DNA of 34,142 nt, taken from positions 1 through 34,142 of the forward strand of contig NZ_JAAHGO010000059.1 of assembly GCF_010672455.1 (NCBI RefSeq), in the 5' to 3' direction. The notes beneath the pieces are model-generated. The model was not told where the DNA came from. It made no database searches and saw only the letters and a program-made list of their open reading frames with translations. This stretch comes from Okeania sp. SIO2C9. Lineage in GTDB: Bacteria > Cyanobacteriota > Cyanobacteriia > Cyanobacteriales > Microcoleaceae. Of this stretch, positions 8,815 through 17,069 are shown in pieces (the first letter of the stretch is position 1; each line of letters starts with the position of its first letter). Both the position numbers and the translations under genes were made by a program.

Positions 8815-9360
8815 TGTAAGATAGCATTAATAAATTTGTATACTACTTTATTATCATCACATAGGGTGTATATTTGTTCAAATTTGTCTGCAATAATTAA
8901 AATACGATTCTGTGGATAATTATGCTGTATTTTATCAAAAATTTTTGATAATGAAGTAGTTTGATTTTAAAGTAATTTTTTTAGCTTTTTGGCTTTATTA
9001 TCTCATTTTTTTTCATTTATTTCTGGAATATAGAGTATGACTAAAGCTTTAGCAAGAGCATAAAAAGGATTTTTTCCAGGGCTAAAATATGCAAATAACC
9101 AATTTTTTGCTTTTGCTAATTTAGGCACTAATTATGCTAAAACCACTGAATATTTACCACTTTTTGATGCACCTAAAATTGGAATAAGATTCTTGACTTT
9201 AACATCCTTTAACCAATTTTTTTACAAATTTATCTCTACCACAAAAGTATTTAGCATTCTCTGGAATAAAACTATACGAACCTAGATAGAGAGAATTAAT
9301 ATTTTCCTCTGTTTGATGAGAATCTCTTTTCTCTTTTTCGGCGTTGATTATTTTGGCTAT
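8815..9360 (-). pseudogene. Decayed nSTAND-type ATPase gene fragment
   Basis: Read on the minus strand from about 9360 down, several frames joined together give a recognisable nSTAND1 pattern: YLGSYSFIPENAKYFCGRDK, then a degenerate P-loop ILGASKSGKYS (about 9145-9190), NWLFAYFSPGKNPFYALAKA after a frameshift, and near 8870 ILIIADKFEQIYTLCDDNKV. In-frame stops and shifts break it at least four times, and both the start and the 3' part are missing. Intact relatives are signalling NTPases fused to WD40, CHAT or similar domains. The gene is dead; the family call rests on recalled motif order. Confidence 0.7.
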
Positions 9361-9465
9361 GATTGTGCTTTAATGGCTATTGCCTAACTATTAACTCAAA
9401 GTATTTTTCTTTTGCCAAATTTAGGTTTCATAACTTGCTTGATTCACCAACGCCTCTTTTTCTAA

Positions 9466-10480
9466 ATAAGGTTTGAGACTACTATTGCGTATAGGCAAAT
9501 AGTAATGAATAATTTTTTAGTTTCTCATTTGCGATAAGTTATGGATTTTCTCTCGGTGGAGCCTTCGGAGAATTTTCAGAGAATGATAGTAGATGGAAAT
9601 TTATGCTCATCAAAGGTTTGAGACTACTATTGCGTATAGGCAAATAGTAATGAATAATTTTTTAGTTTCTAATTTGCGATAAGTTAGTGATTTTCTCTCT
9701 GTGGAGCCTTCGGAGAATTTTCAGAGAATGATAGTAGATGGAAATTTATGCTCATCAAAGGTTTGAGACTACTATTGCGTATAGGCAAATAGTAATGAAT
9801 AATTTTTTAGTTTCTAATTTGCGATAAGTTAGTGATTTTCTCTCGGTGGAGCCTTCGGAGAATTTTGAGAGAATGATAGTAGATGGAAATTTATGCTCAT
9901 CAAAGGTTTGAGACTACTATTGCGTATAACCAAATAGTAATGAATATTTTTTTAGTTTCTAATTTGCGATAAGTTATGGATTTTCTCTCTGTGAAGCCTT
10001 CTGAGAATTTTGAGAGAATGATAGTAGATGGAAATTTATGCTCATCAAAGGTTTGAGACTACTATTGCGTATAGGCAAATAGTAATGAATAATTTTTTAG
10101 TTTCTCATTTGCGATAAGTTAGTGATTTTCTCTCTGTGGAGCCTTCGGAGAATTTTCAGAGAATGATAGTAGGTGGAAATTTTGTCTCATCAAAGGTTTG
10201 AGACTACTATTGCGTATAGGCAAATAGTAATGAATATTTTTTTAGTTTCTAATTTGCGATAAGTTATGGATTTTCTCTCGGTGGAGTCTTCGGAGAATTT
10301 TGAGAGAATGATAGTAGGTGGAAATTTTGTCTCATCAAAGGTTTGAGACTACTATTGCGTATAGGCAAATAGTAATGAATATTTTTTTAGTTTCTAATTT
10401 GCGATAAGTTATGGATTTTCTCTCGGTGGAGTCTTCGGAGAATTTTGAGAGAATGATAGTAGGTGGAAATTTTGTCTCAT
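9466..10480. repeat. Array of seven 145-bp direct repeats
   Basis: Units start with (C)AAAGGTTTGAGACTACTATT at about 9466, 9611, 9756, 9901, 10046, 10191 and 10336, with a final partial start at 10481. The period is exactly 145 bp each time, with no insertions or deletions. Substitutions are few and clustered: TTTGTCTCAT replaces TTATGCTCAT from unit 5 onward, and units 6 and 7 are nearly identical. Each unit has two imperfect inverted repeats: TACTATTGC/GCAAATAGTA around a short loop, and TTCTCTC.../...GAGAGAA around GGAGCCTTCGGAGAATTTT. The array ends about 30 bp beyond the stop of the minus-strand gene at 10512. Confidence 0.95.
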
Positions 10481-10511
10481 CAAAGGTTTGATACTCTTCC
10501 CTATTGAATAC

Positions 10512-11624
10512 TTAGGATAAATTTAGCCACCAACCTCCTACTAATCCGCCGATAGTAATAACTGTCTGTAGTATCATAGAAATAGTAAAAACTTGTTGAT
10601 TTTCTATTTCTCTTGATTTTTGAATTTCTTGATTAAAAACTTCAAGATATTTTCCATTTTCTTTGAGAATAAATTTAGCTTCTTCAATACCAAACCTTGA
10701 TAAATTTTCTTCTTGCTCTACCAAAAATATATTGTAACTTGGATTTTGAAATAAAGATTTAAGTCCTTGGCGATATTGCTTTAATTCCTCTGTTTCTTCT
10801 GTAGAACCATTATCTACAATGTATTGAATACGGTCGAGTTTATACCCTTGTTTATTTGCATATTTATGTAAAAACTGACGCTGTTTATCTAGAGCAGTAG
10901 AGTTTGTTTTACAATCTTGATTTTCAGGGTTAATTACTCTAACAAAAATACAAACTTTAGGCTCATCTAAAGGTACTTTACTTTTGTCGATCTGGGTATT
11001 TGATATTAGTTGCAGGCTTCCTGCCCATATTGCTGCTAATATGGTAAAACCAATTACTATTAATAGATTTTTTCCTAGTTCTACTTGAATCAGTCTATCT
11101 AAAAGAGAAAACTTTATAATACCTGTTACGAGAGCGATCGCTTCTAGGATTGGTAATATAATTCCAGGTATATAAATTGCATAACTTAGTTTATTAGCAC
11201 CAAGATTCAGCAGATAAATCATAGGTATTGTTAACAATAACCAAATGATTTTTAATATTAAAGGAAAAACAGTTAAACCTAAACTATATAACCAAAAAAG
11301 TATTGCTAAAAATGGTGTAACTCTACATAGATTTAGAATATAGTTAAAATAATTTTTGGGATATTCAGGAAATATATTACATAAGAAACCAATAGACAGA
11401 CAACTAGCAGCCATACCAAAATCATGTTCTGTACCGACAGTTTTACTTTTTTGAAGAGGGAAAATTTTCGGTAACAGAAACCAACTTAATAAAATAATTG
11501 AACTAATGGTAATAACACGAATTATATCTACATATTGAAATAAGGAGCCGATTATTATTGCTACAATCAAATTAGTTATTAGAGATAATCCAATAGTTAA
11601 ATGTAGAGAAAATGATGTTTTCAT
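10512..11624 (-). CDS. Multi-pass membrane protein with a serine-recombinase-like domain lacking the catalytic serine
   Basis: The 370-residue protein begins at ATG 11624. Hydrophobic segments lie at about 8-28, 34-54, 102-120, 122-140, 148-170 and 185-206, with one more at about 345-367. Between the last two is a soluble region (about 222-333) that follows the N-terminal domain of IS607-type serine recombinases: CIFVRVINPENQ, where family members have YARVSxxxQ; DKQRQFLHKYANKQGY, matching the RQxxxLxxYAxxxGY pattern; RQGLKSLF; FLVEQEENLSRFG, matching VxxKDRLxRFG; and GKYLEVFNQE. The catalytic Ser position is Ile231 and the first Arg of DRLxR is Asn307, while R229 and R310 remain. Recombination activity is therefore unlikely. 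No DNA-binding MerR-like N-terminus is present. The role is unknown; a membrane-held oligomerisation or sensing module is inference only. Confidence 0.75.
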   Translation of the reverse strand: MKTSFSLHLTIGLSLITNLIVAIIIGSLFQYVDIIRVITISSIILLSWFLLPKIFPLQKSKTVGTEHDFGMAASCLSIGFLCNIFPEYPKNYFNYILNLCRVTPFLAILFWLYSLGLTVFPLILKIIWLLLTIPMIYLLNLGANKLSYAIYIPGIILPILEAIALVTGIIKFSLLDRLIQVELGKNLLIVIGFTILAAIWAGSLQLISNTQIDKSKVPLDEPKVCIFVRVINPENQDCKTNSTALDKQRQFLHKYANKQGYKLDRIQYIVDNGSTEETEELKQYRQGLKSLFQNPSYNIFLVEQEENLSRFGIEEAKFILKENGKYLEVFNQEIQKSREIENQQVFTISMILQTVITIGGLVGGWWLNLS

Positions 11625-12157
11625 ACTATTATGAAGAGATATGTTGAGATAGATGGTAAACTTTGCTATAGAAAAATCTAAAAAATCTCTGACGTGAAAT
11701 TATCTTTTTGTATTTCTATCTTCATCTAGAGGTACTGATAACTGTTAGCGTTTGCGTAGCATTCCGTAGAAAAGCTCTGACCTTAGGAGGCTAACTGATA
11801 ATTGATAACTGAAATAACCTGTTCCCTTAAACCTAAAATTTTGTACCTCACAAGTACAAGAATTGCTATAATTTTAATGAGAATAAATAGAAACAAATCT
11901 TGAGTTTAAATTTATTATAACTCAAGAAAATTAAAACTTTTTACTTATACGTTCAACTAATATAGTGTTTTCAAATGAGATGTAAATCTAGATTGAGCTT
12001 TTTCTAATCAAAAAAATCCTGTCTTGAGTATCCATTAATTATTGTGCAAAGCTACTATTTAATGCTGTTTTCTCTTCTTTACTGTTCCCAGATCCGGTGT
12101 TCCCTGTTCCCTTTTGAGTAAGACTCTGTTTCCGCATTTCAAATGAAAACGCTATAG
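11625..12157. other. Gene-free stretch with scattered repeats
   Basis: This is the upstream region of the recombinase-like gene and the downstream region of the oxygenase gene. It holds a small dispersed repeat at 11744-11795 and a single TGTACCTCAC motif at 11842-11851, which matches the ends of the family D elements and may pair with GAGGTAC at 11729. No coding signal was recognised. Confidence 0.5.
11744..11795 (+). repeat. Small dispersed repeat splitting a GATAACT heptamer tract
   Basis: The insert runs from GTTAGCGTTTGCGTAGC to GGAGGCTAAC and lies inside CTAGAGGTACTGATAACTG...CTGATAATTGATAACTG. At 22508-22543 the same context, CTAGAGGTACTGATAACTGA and onward, is uninterrupted. The pair works as an empty-site and filled-site comparison. 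Confidence 0.6.
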
Positions 12158-12712
12158 TTAATTACTCTCAGCTTCATACATAATATCAGTGCGCAAAACA
12201 TATTTAATGCCTGACTTTACCATGTCACCACAATGTAATTGACGATGGAAAAAAAATAAAGCATCTCCTTTATTTCCCGCTACTTCTTTACTTCTAAATT
12301 TTGTTGCACCACCTTCATAATTATCATTTAGATAAAATAATAAAGTCCATCTCGAACGTTCACCATTTTCTCTTTCATAGTAACCATCATAATGCCAACC
12401 AAACTTTTGACCAGGAGAATATTTATAAAACCTAAATCTCTCATTTAAACCAGTACAATATAATCTTTTGCATGGATTTTTTATGTAAGGCTTTGTTATT
12501 TCAAATAATTCTTTTGCTAATTTTTCATCATCGAAAATAACTCTATCATTATTTCTAATATTTGTGCCCATAATAAACCCTTGACTTGTTGTAATAGTTG
12601 CTGGTTCAAATCCAATTGATTCAGCCATTTCTATGTATTTATCGCATTGCTTTTCAGTCAGTAACTTTCGGACTACAAATAATTTATCTGAGTATCGATC
12701 TATTTGATTCAT
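12158..12712 (-). CDS. 2-oxoglutarate/Fe(II) dioxygenase, prolyl-4-hydroxylase type
   Basis: The 184-residue protein begins at ATG 12712. The double-stranded beta-helix iron site is visible as H107 and D109 in FGWHYDGYY and the distal H160 in RQLHCGDMV. K170 and R174 in SGIKYVLRTDIMYE are placed to bind 2-oxoglutarate. RWTLLFYLND, EGGATKF and KGDALFFFH between them follow the P4H order. Enzymes of this group hydroxylate prolines or other residues, or small molecules, using O2. No signal peptide is seen, so it is probably cytosolic. The protein is slightly short but complete in its core. It is isolated by more than 300 bp on each side, and the target is unknown. Confidence 0.92.
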   Translation of the reverse strand: MNQIDRYSDKLFVVRKLLTEKQCDKYIEMAESIGFEPATITTSQGFIMGTNIRNNDRVIFDDEKLAKELFEITKPYIKNPCKRLYCTGLNERFRFYKYSPGQKFGWHYDGYYERENGERSRWTLLFYLNDNYEGGATKFRSKEVAGNKGDALFFFHRQLHCGDMVKSGIKYVLRTDIMYEAESN

Positions 12713-12892
12713 ATAGAATCTTTTTTTCTTAATTTAAGTTTAGATACAATTAACCTACATTTGCAAAACAAACAGGATGCTTTTTATAGCTAAGAAAGAA
12801 TTGGTGCTTGACTTATGGGGATGATGAATCTTAGACTAGAGTTTTTCTAACTGTTCCCTACTATATAAACTGGAAACTTGTGTTACCGGATA

Positions 12893-13027
12893 ATTACAGT
12901 AGTTTCGGAGTTAGTGAGGTACAAAATTTTAGGACTTTAGGCAACAGGCAACAGGCAACAGGCAACAGGCAACAGGCAACAGAGAATTAATAAACTGTAC
13001 CTCACGCTTCCTAAAAAGTGCTGTAAT
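12893..13027. mobile_element. MITE-like element, family D, copy 1
   Basis: Inverted repeats GTGAGGTACA (12914-12923) and TGTACCTCAC (12996-13005) are nested in outer ATTACAG/CTGTAAT (12893-12899 and 13021-13027). The core is six GGCAACA heptamers (12940-12981). The same end pair bounds segments at 18110-18242 and 27481-27565. AATTATTAATT repeats follow at once. Confidence 0.65.
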
Positions 13028-13097
13028 AATTATTAATTATTAATTATTAATTGTTAATTGTTAAACTATTCCCTGACAACTGCTGCGAAGTCTAATA

Positions 13098-13382
13098 TCA
13101 ATCCTTTTTAGCTGATGATAAAGTCACTCCAGTAATTACATTTTTTGGCAGTTTAGGAGGTGCAGGATCGACTGTTAAATATAAAATACTACTGTAGGGA
13201 ATAACTTGAATACTATTATCTGTTAATTGTAAAACTAATTGATCGGATTTTTGAATTTGAAAAAGACGACTAGCAATACCAATATCTTCCCATCCTTGTC
13301 CCGATACTTCAAAGGTTTGAGTTTCTCCATTAATATAGGTTATTTTGACTTTAAAGGATAAAGAGTTTTCTTCAGTATTCAT
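13098..13382 (-). CDS. Small protein of unknown function
   Basis: The 94-residue frame begins at ATG 13382. The N-terminal two thirds look like a small beta-rich fold with alternating hydrophobics (FKVKITYINGETQTFEVSG, then DQLVLQLTDNSIQVIPYSSI). A proline-rich linker, PAPPKLPKN, and a short basic tail follow. There is no signal peptide, membrane segment or cysteine. No clear Shine-Dalgarno sequence precedes it. I do not recognise a family. The regular hydrophobic pattern and the lack of low-complexity sequence argue for a real protein. Confidence 0.6.
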   Translation of the reverse strand: MNTEENSLSFKVKITYINGETQTFEVSGQGWEDIGIASRLFQIQKSDQLVLQLTDNSIQVIPYSSILYLTVDPAPPKLPKNVITGVTLSSAKKD

Positions 13383-14033
13383 AATGATTATATTTTCAGA
13401 ATAAATATCTACTTGATTACTAATGTTAAGTTAAATATTGAAGATTATTATCAGTCAATATGACAATTTTAGAACTTGCACACCCTATAATACAATTTCT
13501 CAAAAACTTTTCTACATTTTCGCATTGCCGGGGAGTAGGGGAGTAGGGGAGAATTCATTAATCAATTATCAATTAATGAACTAATCCTATGTAATATTTT
13601 GGTGGTAATTAGGAGTTAGGAGTGAGGAGTATTAACGAAGTCACCAACTCAGAAGTTATTTTTGTAACAGGGATTTGAACCCCGCTCCAAAAATATTTCG
13701 CCTGAAAAGGCGGGGTTTTAAACCCAATTTTTTTGATGATTTTCAAAGTTTTCCGTTAATATTTACTGTGATAAAAATTTTCACAACCAATGCACGGATT
13801 GCTAGATTTCCTCCTTTTCTCGATCGGGGAAAACGTCAAAAATAATCACTGATTTAGTATTAAAAATTCTATATCTAAGCTAAGAATTTTTGCTTATTTA
13901 TGAAAAAGATTTTTATATGAAATACAAAAAATTGTACAAATATACGAATCTCCCCATCTCCCCACATTCTCCACATTCCCCACACTCATCTCCTAGATAA
14001 CTAATTGCCTTCTTCCTTCTTCCTTCTTCTTTC
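13383..14033. other. Gene-free stretch with short repeats
   Basis: The stretch contains GGGGAGTA heptamer-like repeats near 13530-13550, an inverted repeat TTCATTAAT/ATTAATGAA at 13554-13580, hairpin repeat Z at 13671-13725, and CTTCCTT repeats near 14011-14030 beside the ABC gene end. Nothing that looks like a gene was seen. Confidence 0.5.
13671..13725. repeat. Dispersed hairpin repeat Z, copy 1
   Basis: AACCCCGC (13678-13685) pairs with GCGGGGTT (13710-13717) around CTCCAAAAATATTTCGCC and adjacent bases. The unit recurs at 21291-21345 with few changes, and upstream TAACGAAGTCA and downstream TTTTGAT are also shared, so the mobile unit may be larger than the hairpin. Confidence 0.75.
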
Positions 14034-15695
14034 TTACTTCTGCAATAAAGGCGCAGCATTTAACAATGTCTGAGTATAAGAATGTTGAGGATGATTAAAT
14101 ATTTCTTCTGTTCTCCCCTCCTCAACAATTTTTCCACCATTCATAACAGCAATTCTGTCACAAATAAATCTAGCCACCCATAAATCGTGAGTAATAAATA
14201 AATAGGTTAAATTTAATTCTTCTTTTAACTCCAACATCAATTCCAAAACTTGAGTTTGAATAGTAGCGTCCAACATACTCACAGGTTCATCACAAATAAT
14301 CAGTTTTGGATTAGTAATCAAAGCTCTGGCAATAGCTACCCTTTGTTGTTGTCCTCCAGATAATTCTGAGGGGTATCTTGTTCCATATTCTGCTACTGGA
14401 GTCAAACCTACCTTTTCTAACATTTGCTCCACTTGAATTTTAGCTTCCTCTACACTAGCCAAGTTATGGATAAATAGAGGGTCAGTTACTATCTGGTCAA
14501 CAGTCATCATGGGGTTGAGACACGCTAGGGGGTCTTGAAATATCATTTGCATTTCCCGACGATAGGGTTGCAATGCTGATAAAGAGAGAGTTGTTAAGTC
14601 TTTGCCTTGAAATTCGACCGAGCCAGAAGTAGATTTAATTAACTGTAAAATAGTCCGAGATAAGGTACTTTTGCCACATCCAGATTCTCCAACTAATCCT
14701 ACTATTTCCCCTGGATAGAGGTCTAGGTTAACTCCATCCACTGCTTTGATAAGTTTACTTTTTCCAGAAAATAATAACTGCTCTATAAAATTACTTTCTA
14801 AGGTGTAGTGCTTCTGTAAATTTTTGACCTGCAAAATTGGTTTGAGGATTTTGGGAACTTCCGTTGATTCAGATTTTTCTGGTTGAATTTGAGCAGGAAT
14901 AGATTCAACTACTTGAATATGTAAGGCAGCTTGAAATAGAGATTTGGTATATTTATGTTGAGGATTGTAGAGAACTTGTTTAATGGAACCTGTTTCTACT
15001 ATTTCACCTCCGTACATTACAGCAATACGGTCACAATATTCTGCCACCATTGCCAAATCGTGGGAAATTAATAACAAGGAAGTCTGACGTTCTTGGCAAA
15101 GTCTGGTAAGTTCCCCTAAAATCTGAGACGCTATAGTTACATCCAAGCTAGTAGTAGGTTCATCCGCAACAATTAACTTAGGGTCCAGTAATAAAGCTAA
15201 AGCGATCGCCACCCTTTGTCGCATTCCCCCACTAAATTCATGGGGATATTGAGACCAACGACTGGCAGGAATATTTACCGCTTCGAGAGTTTCTATAGAT
15301 TTTTGTTGTGCCTGAGATTTAGATATATTGGGTTGATGAGCTTGAATTGTTTCTACACAATGATCCCCAATAGTCATTAATGGATCGAGGCGAGTCATAG
15401 GGTCTTGGAAAACTAATGCTACTGCTTCTCCACGAAATTTTCTCAGTCGGGAGGGGTTCATCCCAAATATGTATTCTCCCCCAAATGTTATAGACCCCTC
15501 AACTTGTACTGACTTAGGTAATAATCTCATGGCAGCACGTCCAAGGGTAGATTTGCCGCATCCAGATTCTCCCACTAATCCTAATTTTTCACCTGGTTGA
15601 AGTGTGAGGGAGACATCATTTACTGCCCAATGAGATTTTCCACGTTTTTCGGGATAAGCTACTCGTAGATTTTTTATATCAAGTAAGGAATTCAT
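14034..15695 (-). CDS. ABC transporter, two fused ATPase domains, oligopeptide/dipeptide type
   Basis: The 553-residue protein begins at ATG 15695. Two complete nucleotide-binding domains lie in tandem. Domain 1 has Walker A GESGCGKST (42-50), signature FSGGMRQRVAIA (154-165) and Walker B LIVADEP (174-180). Domain 2 has Walker A GESGCGKST (336-344), signature LSGGQQQRVAIA (445-456) and Walker B LIICDEP (465-471). The HKYTKSLF and HSYTQTLL segments after each domain are typical of DppD/DppF-type subunits, which import peptides, nickel or glutathione. Fusion of the two ATPases as in GsiA- or DdpDF-like proteins is known. No permease or binding protein lies in the window, so the partners are elsewhere and the substrate is open. 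Confidence 0.95.
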   Translation of the reverse strand: MNSLLDIKNLRVAYPEKRGKSHWAVNDVSLTLQPGEKLGLVGESGCGKSTLGRAAMRLLPKSVQVEGSITFGGEYIFGMNPSRLRKFRGEAVALVFQDPMTRLDPLMTIGDHCVETIQAHQPNISKSQAQQKSIETLEAVNIPASRWSQYPHEFSGGMRQRVAIALALLLDPKLIVADEPTTSLDVTIASQILGELTRLCQERQTSLLLISHDLAMVAEYCDRIAVMYGGEIVETGSIKQVLYNPQHKYTKSLFQAALHIQVVESIPAQIQPEKSESTEVPKILKPILQVKNLQKHYTLESNFIEQLLFSGKSKLIKAVDGVNLDLYPGEIVGLVGESGCGKSTLSRTILQLIKSTSGSVEFQGKDLTTLSLSALQPYRREMQMIFQDPLACLNPMMTVDQIVTDPLFIHNLASVEEAKIQVEQMLEKVGLTPVAEYGTRYPSELSGGQQQRVAIARALITNPKLIICDEPVSMLDATIQTQVLELMLELKEELNLTYLFITHDLWVARFICDRIAVMNGGKIVEEGRTEEIFNHPQHSYTQTLLNAAPLLQK

Positions 15696-15697
15696 TA

Positions 15698-15745
15698 CTA
15701 GGTGGTAGGTCGTAGGTTTTAGGTCGTAGGTTTTAGGTTTTAGGT
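15698..15745. repeat. Heptamer-type short tandem repeats
   Basis: TAGGTCGTAGGTTT-type units occur in a row directly upstream of the ABC ATPase start. They border the inverted-repeat element beginning at 15748. Confidence 0.7.
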
Positions 15746-15747
15746 GT

Positions 15748-15964
15748 TATACCATTTTGATAAATGTTTGTTACAAATGGTAGGGACGTTGCATAAGGGC
15801 GTCCGTACGAAAGAAGGAAGAAGGAAGAAGGAAGAGGGGAAAAATATTGAGAAAAAGGTAAAAACGATAGGTATAAATATCTAAAATAAACTGGAGCAGC
15901 TATTTTTAAGCATATTCGATAAAACTCTACCCTTTTGTAGCATTCTTTTTTCAAAGTGGTATTA
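15748..15964. mobile_element. MITE-like element, family C, copy 1
   Basis: The ends are imperfect inverted repeats: TTATACCATTTTGATAAATG with GTTTGTTACAAA on the left, and the complement of TAATACCACTTTGAAAAAAG with AATGCTACAAAA on the right. Both ends match those of the element at 24280-24533, while the cores differ. The core here carries GAAGGAA heptamers (about 15811-15835). A 73-codon open frame across it has no recognisable similarity. Confidence 0.7.
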
Positions 15965-15992
15965 TGACAGCTTAAAAAAAGGATGTTACTAA

Positions 15993-16985
15993 TAGTTTCG
16001 CTTCTTTAGATGTTAAATAATTTTGGTTAAATTACTGTATTCTCAAAGTTTTAATTCCTCAAAATATTACTTTTAAATTTTTATTTTTAACTTCTAGTTT
16101 CGCTTCTTATAGATGTGAAATAATTTCAGTTAAATTACTGTATTCTCAAAGTTTTTAATCCTCAAAATATTACTTTTAAATTTTTATTTTTAACTTCTAG
16201 TTTCGCTTCTTATAGATGTGAAATAATTTCAGTTAAATCACTGTATTCTCAAAGTTTTGAGTCCTCAAAATATTACTTTTAACTTTTGACTTTTAACTTT
16301 TGACTTTTTACTTCTAGTTTCGCTTCTTATAGATGTGAAATAATTTCAGTTAAATTACTGTATTCTCAAAGTTTTAAGTCCTCAAAATATTACTTTTAAC
16401 TTTTAAATTTTGAATTTTTATTTTTAACTTCTAGTTTCGCTTCTTATAGATGTGAAATAATTTCAGTTAAATCACTGTACTCTCAAAGTTTTAAGTCCTC
16501 AAAATATTACTTTTAAATTTTAAATTTTTACTTCTAGTTTCCCTCCTTTATATATGAAATAATTTCAGTTAAATTACTGTATTCTCAAAGTTTTAAGTCC
16601 TCAAAATATTACTTTTAACTTTTGACTTTTTACTTTTGAGTTCTAGTTTAACTTCTTATATAGATGTGAAATAATTTCAATTAAATTACTGTAATTTCAA
16701 AGTTTTAAGTCCTCAAAATATTACTTTTAAATTTTGACTTTTTACTTTTGACTTTTAACTTCTAGTTTCGCTCCTTTAAATGTGAAATAATTTCAGTTAA
16801 ATTACTGTATTCTCAAAGTTTTGAGTCCTAGAAATATTACTTTTAAATTTTAACTTTTTACTTTTGAGTTCTAGTTTCGCTTCTTATATAGATGTGAAAT
16901 AATTTCAATTAAATTACTGTAATTTCAAAGTTTTAAGTCCTCAAAACATTACTTTTAAATTTTAACTTTTTACTTTTGACTTCTT
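15993..16985. repeat. Array of nine 102-119-bp direct repeats
   Basis: Units begin with TAGTTTCGCTTCTTATAGAT (or variants) at about 15993, 16095, 16198, 16315, 16432, 16535, 16644, 16763 and 16872. A conserved core includes GAAATAATTTCAGTTAAATT and CTCAAAGTTTTAAGTCCTCA. Length differs because a tail of 7-mers such as ACTTTTG and ACTTTTA expands or contracts. The array lies about 85 bp beyond the stop of the minus-strand gene at 17070 and is followed by CTTCCTT heptamers at about 17022-17058. Confidence 0.92.
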
Positions 16986-17069
16986 TACGTGAGGTGGCGC
17001 AGAATTATTTTTTCATTCTTTCCTCTTCCTTCTTCCTTCTTCCTTCTTCCTTCTTCCTTTCATAAAATA

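Noticed and set aside
9466-10480. The 145-bp array as a CRISPR array
   Set aside because: The repeats are contiguous with no variable spacers, the unit is far too long, and no cas gene is in the window.
9541-10480. A 26-codon open frame in each 145-bp unit (MDFLSVEPSENF...)
   Set aside because: The ATG is present in only four of seven units, most changes alter the residue, and no ribosome-binding site precedes it.
8815-10480. A diversity-generating retroelement, because of near-identical repeats
   Set aside because: No reverse transcriptase motif was seen anywhere in the window, and the repeats show no adenine-biased variation against a template.
10512-11624. The recombinase-like protein as an active IS607 transposase
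   Set aside because: The catalytic serine is absent, the MerR-like DNA-binding part is missing, no IS607 tnpB partner follows it, and it has about seven membrane segments.
15733-15954. Minus-strand 73-codon open frame
   Set aside because: It coincides almost exactly with the family C element and has no similarity that I recognise.
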